Of a stretch of DNA of 64,000 nucleotides, positions 59,639 through 64,000 are shown piece by piece. The DNA comes from Lentisphaeria bacterium (lineage in GTDB: Bacteria > Verrucomicrobiota > Lentisphaeria > Oligosphaerales > Oligosphaeraceae), in NCBI GenBank assembly GCA_016288215.1, contig JAEEYQ010000011.1, forward strand, positions 1 to 64,000. The letters run 5' to 3'. Numbering within the stretch: the first letter of the stretch is position 1; every line of letters starts with the position of its first letter. Both the position numbers and the translations under genes were made by a program. Under the pieces are notes generated by a model. That model was not told the origin of the DNA. It did not search any database and saw nothing but the letters and a program-made list of their open reading frames with translations.

Positions 59639-61879
59639 CTATGGTTGTTCGACCAAATAGATGGCGTCGGAATAGATGTAGTTCTCTCCTTGCTGGTCTT
59701 TGTTGAACATTGGCCCCTCGAACTTGAAGGTGAGATAGACGTCAAAGACCCGGTTGCAGAGGATAGGCTGCATGACCTCGCATTGAATGGTCCACGCGCG
59801 GTTGATCCAGATGACGGTGCGCTCCGCGACGTTGACCTTCCCTAGATGGAATAAATGGTATCCCCTATTCTCTGGCGGCTTTTCAATGGTTGCGGTCGCC
59901 AGATCCTTCTGAAGGGATCGGTCGTAGGCTCCAAATTTCAAGGGCAATGAATACATGTCATTGCCGGCCACGCGGATGCGCATGGCGGAGCCGGTGGAGG
60001 CTTCCGCATCGTCGACCATCTGCAGATTCCTGCTGTCGAAGTTGGAATATGCTCCAGCGGAAAGATAAGAGAATGAACGGTTGGCGAGTTCCGTTGGGGG
60101 CGTGAAGGCGCCGACGAACGGCTGGATGACGCTTTCCACCTCGTGCGTCAGATTCTGGCGGTCATCGTAGTGCTGCACCCATTGTCGCCATGACTGCTGA
60201 ATGCGCTTCACGGAGGCGGCTGCGGAAGTGCCTGTTTCCGTGTCATTTCCGCCATAATGGGGTACCGGGCGGCTGCGGTAGCATATCAGAAGGTCGATGC
60301 CAAGCTGCGCACGATGCACACGTGCCACCCGGTCTGCATCATCTTTGACGGCTTCCTCCGCCTGTTGGAAAAGATTGAGGCAGAGGGAGATATCGTCATC
60401 CGTGAGGAAATCGAAGTTGTTGAGTTTCGGGGTCAATCCGAGGGCCTTTTCTTTTCGTTGCGCGGCGGCGATCGTCTCCCTTGCCTTTTGAATGAACGGA
60501 CCGGCGGGACCGTAGTATCGGTCCATGAAGAGGGCGGTCAGCGCCTCGGCATCCGCATATGGATTTTCCATGAGCTTGTTTTCGAGGAAGAATTTGAGCT
60601 CCCACATGTCCGCCTTGTATTCGTATTCATGCTCCCAGAAGACGCCAGAGACATGGTTTTCGGCAAGGATCCTGTGGAGGTCGCCAAAATGCTGTTCGTT
60701 GGCAAGGGGAAGCTCAGCCGTGAATCCTGTGTAGGTGATGGCGTAGTTCCACACGAAGAGGCGCTTTGCCATACGCCCCCATGACTGGAGCTGTTTGCGA
60801 AAGAACGCATTGCGGGAATCATGAATGGAGCGTGTCGCGTCGCTTTTCGTGTTGCAGAGCCTGATGATGAGGTTGTCAGGCACGGTGATGCCAATAGGAG
60901 CATCCTCTGTGTATTCGTAAGCGAGAGTGCTTACGAACAGTTGCGGAAACTCCGCTGCAAGTCGTTCGCAGATTGGCGTGAGAAAATGCACCAAAAGCCC
61001 CGAACGGCCGTGCGCATCGCTGAACGCCGTGCATTCAGGACAATGGCAGTATTCCTCGTTGTCATCCTGCGAGAAATCATAAATCATTGGAGGACAATAG
61101 TTTATAGATTTAGCCTTTGCTTGGTCGGCCTTGGCGAACGCGATCATCTTCTCCATGACAATGCTCTGAACCTCGCGATTGGAGAGGCAAAGTTGGGTTC
61201 GGGGGTTGTCCCAAACCCGCTTCCCGTCTTTGTCCATCATGAAATATTCGGGATGCTCCTTGCCGTATTGGTCACGGGGGATATAGGTGAAGAAGGTGTG
61301 ATGCGGCTTAAGGGCGCCGAAGTCGATGGAGCCGCCGAACTGCAGGGGGATTCCGCTGGATATGTTGGAGTTCAGTCTGTTGCGCGCAAGCGTCGCGGGT
61401 CCGTTGGCCCCCGTGCCTGTGCGATAGATCTCTCGATGCATGAAGAACGGCCGTCCCTCCATGTCAAGGGCAGGCAGGGCAAGAGGAGAGGCAGGCGGCA
61501 CGTACTCCTCAAACTCGTTCCACCAATGGATGTCACAGCAATCTTCAAGAAAGTGGTATACAGCGTATAGGGCGCCGCGGGTTCCGCCGCCATTGAGGAG
61601 CACATCGCCGTCAAAGGCTTTGATAATCCACTTCTCGTCGGGAAGCGCCGTGGAGGTCAGTCCGTGCTCGGCCGCCAAGGCGGTGTCCCCTACATGGAAC
61701 GTGATATCCTTTCTGTCTCCGACGGTCAAATCGCCGTTGACGCGTTTTGCCAGATATTCGTGCAATTCCTCTAAAGCCGTGCTCTCGTAGGGTTTCGGGT
61801 TTTGCGGCCCGATGATTTTGTAGGTCTGCGCGGCCAGAGCCACGGTGAAGAGACACCAAATCGTCAGAATATGTTTCAT
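59639..61879 (-). CDS. Secreted DUF4838 (GH67/GH20-like) protein
   Basis: 746 aa from ATG 61879. Signal peptide LTIWCLFTVALAAQ. The N-terminal part matches the GH20b-like/alpha-glucuronidase N-domain (LEELHEYLAKRVNGDLTVGD, LLNGGGTRGALYAVYHFLED). DUF4838 follows: FFTYIPRDQYGKEHPEYFMM, SQDDNEEYCHCPECTAF, WNYAITYTGFTAELPLANEQ and VSGVFWEHEYEYKADMWELK. These proteins are common in Bacteroidota and PVC glycan loci and resemble GH67 glucuronidases. The C-terminal 150 residues look like a beta-sandwich. Convergent with the 943-aa secreted protein. Confidence 0.85.
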   Translation of the reverse strand: MKHILTIWCLFTVALAAQTYKIIGPQNPKPYESTALEELHEYLAKRVNGDLTVGDRKDITFHVGDTALAAEHGLTSTALPDEKWIIKAFDGDVLLNGGGTRGALYAVYHFLEDCCDIHWWNEFEEYVPPASPLALPALDMEGRPFFMHREIYRTGTGANGPATLARNRLNSNISSGIPLQFGGSIDFGALKPHHTFFTYIPRDQYGKEHPEYFMMDKDGKRVWDNPRTQLCLSNREVQSIVMEKMIAFAKADQAKAKSINYCPPMIYDFSQDDNEEYCHCPECTAFSDAHGRSGLLVHFLTPICERLAAEFPQLFVSTLAYEYTEDAPIGITVPDNLIIRLCNTKSDATRSIHDSRNAFFRKQLQSWGRMAKRLFVWNYAITYTGFTAELPLANEQHFGDLHRILAENHVSGVFWEHEYEYKADMWELKFFLENKLMENPYADAEALTALFMDRYYGPAGPFIQKARETIAAAQRKEKALGLTPKLNNFDFLTDDDISLCLNLFQQAEEAVKDDADRVARVHRAQLGIDLLICYRSRPVPHYGGNDTETGTSAAASVKRIQQSWRQWVQHYDDRQNLTHEVESVIQPFVGAFTPPTELANRSFSYLSAGAYSNFDSRNLQMVDDAEASTGSAMRIRVAGNDMYSLPLKFGAYDRSLQKDLATATIEKPPENRGYHLFHLGKVNVAERTVIWINRAWTIQCEVMQPILCNRVFDVYLTFKFEGPMFNKDQQGENYIYSDAIYLVEQP

Positions 61880-61954
61880 GCCTTCTCCATGGGTTGCTCT
61901 TATAGCCAATATGTTGATAAATAGCTTATTACGAATTGCAACCCAAAATCCGCC

Positions 61955-62908
61955 TTAGAGGTCCTCTATGATAGCTTTATTCATAAGTTCTTGGGCCAAA
62001 GTAGGTTCGAAAACAGAAGGCGTTGCGGTGAGACAAGAGGCGGATGCGCAGGCCAGGGCCTCCGCGAAGAACTGGGGCAGGTTTTGGGAATTTGGCTCTT
62101 CGGCCAGTCGCCGCGCCATGATGGCGGTGGCGCAGTCCCCTCCCCCAATGGCGCTGACAAGGGAAGTCAGTGGCGGAAGGATGATGCGTTTGGCCATGCC
62201 ACGGGTGAAAAGGCCGGCGGGCCGTGGTCCGTCCGTGACGGCCACGCAATGGAGGTGTTCATAGGTTGCCAACAGCTTGTCCCCCCCTGCCCTCATGTTG
62301 TCAAGACCGGTCAATTCACGCAGTTCCGCCGCGTTGATCTTCAGCACATGGACTCCCTCGGTCAAGGTGGGAGCAATGGATTTGACGGCGTCCAGCACCA
62401 CGGGAACGCCGGCGGCGCGGGCGCAGCGGGCGACTTGAGCGTAGAAATCCGGCGGGACGCCTGGAGACACGGTTCCGGACAGCGTCACCGCCCCAAAGCT
62501 GTCCATGGCGGCGATGATCTTGTCCAACAACGCCTGCACGACTGTCGGCGGGATGGTGGCGGAGGGTTCAATGAGCTCGGTGGCGGCGTTGTCCTCCTGG
62601 CTAATCAGGGTGCAGCAGCAGCGGGTTTCCCCTTCAAATTCAACGGTCAGCGGCTGAACTCCCGAATCAAGGAATTCTTTCATAAGGCAGCGACCGTTAT
62701 GGCCGCCTACAAAGGCGGCGACGGCAACAGGAAGCCCGAGAAGCCGGAAGACCCGCGCCACATTGACCCCCTTGCCGCCGCCGCAGGTGCTCAAAGCCAT
62801 GGCGCGATTCACCTCGCCATAGTGGATCTTCTTGAAAGTCAAGATCTTCTGCCAAGCGGGATTCAGACAGACCGCCAAGACGGGCTTCGGTTCACAATGC
62901 AATTTCAT
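61955..62908 (-). CDS. PfkB-family hexose kinase (1-phosphofructokinase/tagatose-6-phosphate kinase type)
   Basis: 317 aa. VCLNPAWQKILTFKKIHYGE and CGGGKGVNVARVFRLLGLPV are the FruK/LacC N-terminal signatures; IGGGDCATAIMARRL holds the catalytic GGD. It phosphorylates a sugar phosphate in the cytoplasm. The exact sugar (fructose 1-phosphate, tagatose 6-phosphate, fructose 6-phosphate) is undetermined. It lies 75 bp from the DUF4838 gene and codirectional, which suits a role in catabolism of released sugars. Confidence 0.85.
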   Translation of the reverse strand: MKLHCEPKPVLAVCLNPAWQKILTFKKIHYGEVNRAMALSTCGGGKGVNVARVFRLLGLPVAVAAFVGGHNGRCLMKEFLDSGVQPLTVEFEGETRCCCTLISQEDNAATELIEPSATIPPTVVQALLDKIIAAMDSFGAVTLSGTVSPGVPPDFYAQVARCARAAGVPVVLDAVKSIAPTLTEGVHVLKINAAELRELTGLDNMRAGGDKLLATYEHLHCVAVTDGPRPAGLFTRGMAKRIILPPLTSLVSAIGGGDCATAIMARRLAEEPNSQNLPQFFAEALACASASCLTATPSVFEPTLAQELMNKAIIEDL

Positions 62909-62999
62909 CTATTCACGCTCCTGTGAATTCCAGAGGCCATGGAAGCTCTAGCCAAGACCGCTATTCGTAAATAGTCAATAACCAATAGCTTCTTCACTT

Positions 63000-64000
63000 T
63001 CACGTATGATAGTCCGCGTTGATCTTCACATAGTCATAGGTGAAGTCGCAGGTCCATTCCGTGAAGCTCCCCTGCCCTGCCCCCAAGTCCAGGTGGATGA
63101 AGACTTCGGGAACCGCCACCTTTTTGGCGAGTTCCTCCTCCGACATCACGCCGGCGTCCAATCCGTTGCGCACCACGGGGATGCCCATCATGTCCAAACT
63201 GACGTTCGCGGGGTCAAAGGCAATGCCGCTGTAGCCGGCGGCACAGAGGATGCGTCCCCAGTTCGGGTCGGCGCCGAACCAGGCGGTCTTGCAGAGAGGG
63301 GATTTGGCCACCGATTCGGCGCAGATTCTGGCGTCCTGATCCGTGGCGGCGCCGGTGACCTTGACTTCCACAAAGCGGGAGACGCCCTCTCCGTCCTTCA
63401 CCATTTCTTTGGCGAGATGGCTGCAAATGCCGCAGAGCGCCTCTGCGATGGCTTGGCATTGAGGGCTTCCCTTTCGGATGGGGGCATTGCCCGCCGCGCC
63501 GTTGGCCAGCAGGATGACGGTGTCATTGGTGCTGGTGTCTCCGTCCACCGTGATGCGGTTGTAGGAACGATCAAGGCAGAAGTCCAGACAGCAGCGCAGG
63601 GCATCGGCGTCGATGACGGCGTCGGTGGTCAAATAGCAGAGCATGGTGGCCTGCGGCGGCTCCATGCGTAGACGAGGGCAGATCATGCCGGCGCCTTTGG
63701 TCATGCCGCCCAGTCGCACCGTCACGCCGTCGATGTCCAGTTGCGCGGCGATGTGCTTGCAGACGGTGTCCGTGGTCATGATGGCGCGGGCGGCGTCTGG
63801 ACCGCCGTCGGCGGAAAGGGCGTCCACGGCCTTGTCAACCCCGTTGAGAATGATGTCCATGGGCATGGGAACGCCGATTCGTCCTGTGGAGGAGACCAAA
63901 ACCTGCTCTGGAGCCAGCTGGAGACGTGTTGCCGTTCGGGCGGCGACGGCCTCCGCATCCTTTAGCCCCTGTTCTCCCGTGCAGGCGTTGGCGTTGCCGC
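63000..64000 (-). CDS. argJ: Glutamate N-acetyltransferase / amino-acid acetyltransferase, 5' end beyond window
   Basis: The frame runs off the right edge. From 64000 it reads GNANACTGEQGLKDAEAVAA, then VSSTGRIGVPMPMDII, MTKGAGMICPRL, and QATMLCYLTTDAVID, in which the Thr after Ala is the autocleavage site and N-terminal nucleophile of the beta chain. GFAxDPNWGRI appears as WFGADPNWGRILCAAGYSG. The enzyme transfers acetyl from N-acetylornithine to glutamate (the recycling arginine pathway). About the first 75-100 residues lie outside the window. Confidence 0.92.
   Translation of the reverse strand, partial: GNANACTGEQGLKDAEAVAARTATRLQLAPEQVLVSSTGRIGVPMPMDIILNGVDKAVDALSADGGPDAARAIMTTDTVCKHIAAQLDIDGVTVRLGGMTKGAGMICPRLRMEPPQATMLCYLTTDAVIDADALRCCLDFCLDRSYNRITVDGDTSTNDTVILLANGAAGNAPIRKGSPQCQAIAEALCGICSHLAKEMVKDGEGVSRFVEVKVTGAATDQDARICAESVAKSPLCKTAWFGADPNWGRILCAAGYSGIAFDPANVSLDMMGIPVVRNGLDAGVMSEEELAKKVAVPEVFIHLDLGAGQGSFTEWTCDFTYDYVKINADYHT

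Noticed and set aside
1-64000. CRISPR arrays and complete insertion sequences
   Set aside because: No regularly spaced repeats, cas genes or transposase genes were found.

Overview
The window looks like a chromosome segment from an anaerobic, Gram-negative, gut-type bacterium, most likely in the PVC group (Lentisphaeria/Verrucomicrobiota-like). The assignment is inferred from gene content only: an oxygen-sensitive class III ribonucleotide reductase with its activase, a Kdo transferase (outer membrane with LPS), several large secreted glycan-active proteins including a DUF4838 protein, and many flavodoxin/FMN proteins.

Layout. 1-5458 is a minus-strand redox island: a MerR regulator, two FMN reductase-like proteins, a flavodoxin, a carboxymuconolactone-decarboxylase/cupin fusion, a DUF362 lipoprotein and a permease cut by the left edge. 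Beside it (5525-6063) lie the frameshifted C-terminal end of a serine recombinase and its small HTH partner, a mobile-element scar. 6064-7112 is mostly non-coding, with tRNA-Pro(UGG) and several hairpins. 7113-9470 pairs an XRE-cupin regulator with an AMP-dependent acyl-CoA synthetase. 10108-14953 is the nrdD / thioredoxin-like / nrdG / sugar-isomerase operon behind NrdR-like boxes. 15142-19652 carries an FtsB-like protein, an orphan fumarase beta domain, FtsA and two transporters. 19714-26027 (minus) carries a phosphodiester glycosidase, a UvrD/PcrA helicase, and two unusual fusions: a ketoacyl synthase joined to a degenerate synthase, and a lipoyl domain + E3-binding domain + FabG-type reductase. 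26580-29080 is a MATE / PNPOx-like / FMN-reductase operon. 29357-38618 holds a ceramidase-like protein, leuA, metY, two uncharacterised membrane proteins, tRNA-Gly(UCC), a hydrolase and an SprT-like/DUF2786 protein. 39146-42208 is comEC and a decayed phage/ICE polyvalent-protein fragment. 42226-48852 and 55089-62908 are secreted glycan-degradation genes; between them lie a zinc-ribbon membrane protein, waaA, recF, dnaN, an AT-rich origin-like region and gmhA. The window ends inside argJ.

The most striking non-coding signal is a family of about 270-bp intergenic elements with the core AGGTATTAAYRTACAGG. There are three near-complete copies (9578-9852 plus strand; 26239-26511 minus strand; 54753-55028 plus strand) and one diverged copy (about 38653-38900 plus strand). 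Each lies 30-110 bp past the 3' end of a codirectional gene. Short stems at equivalent positions stay paired while their bases change, which suggests a structured RNA or RNA-level element. I do not recognise it as a described family.
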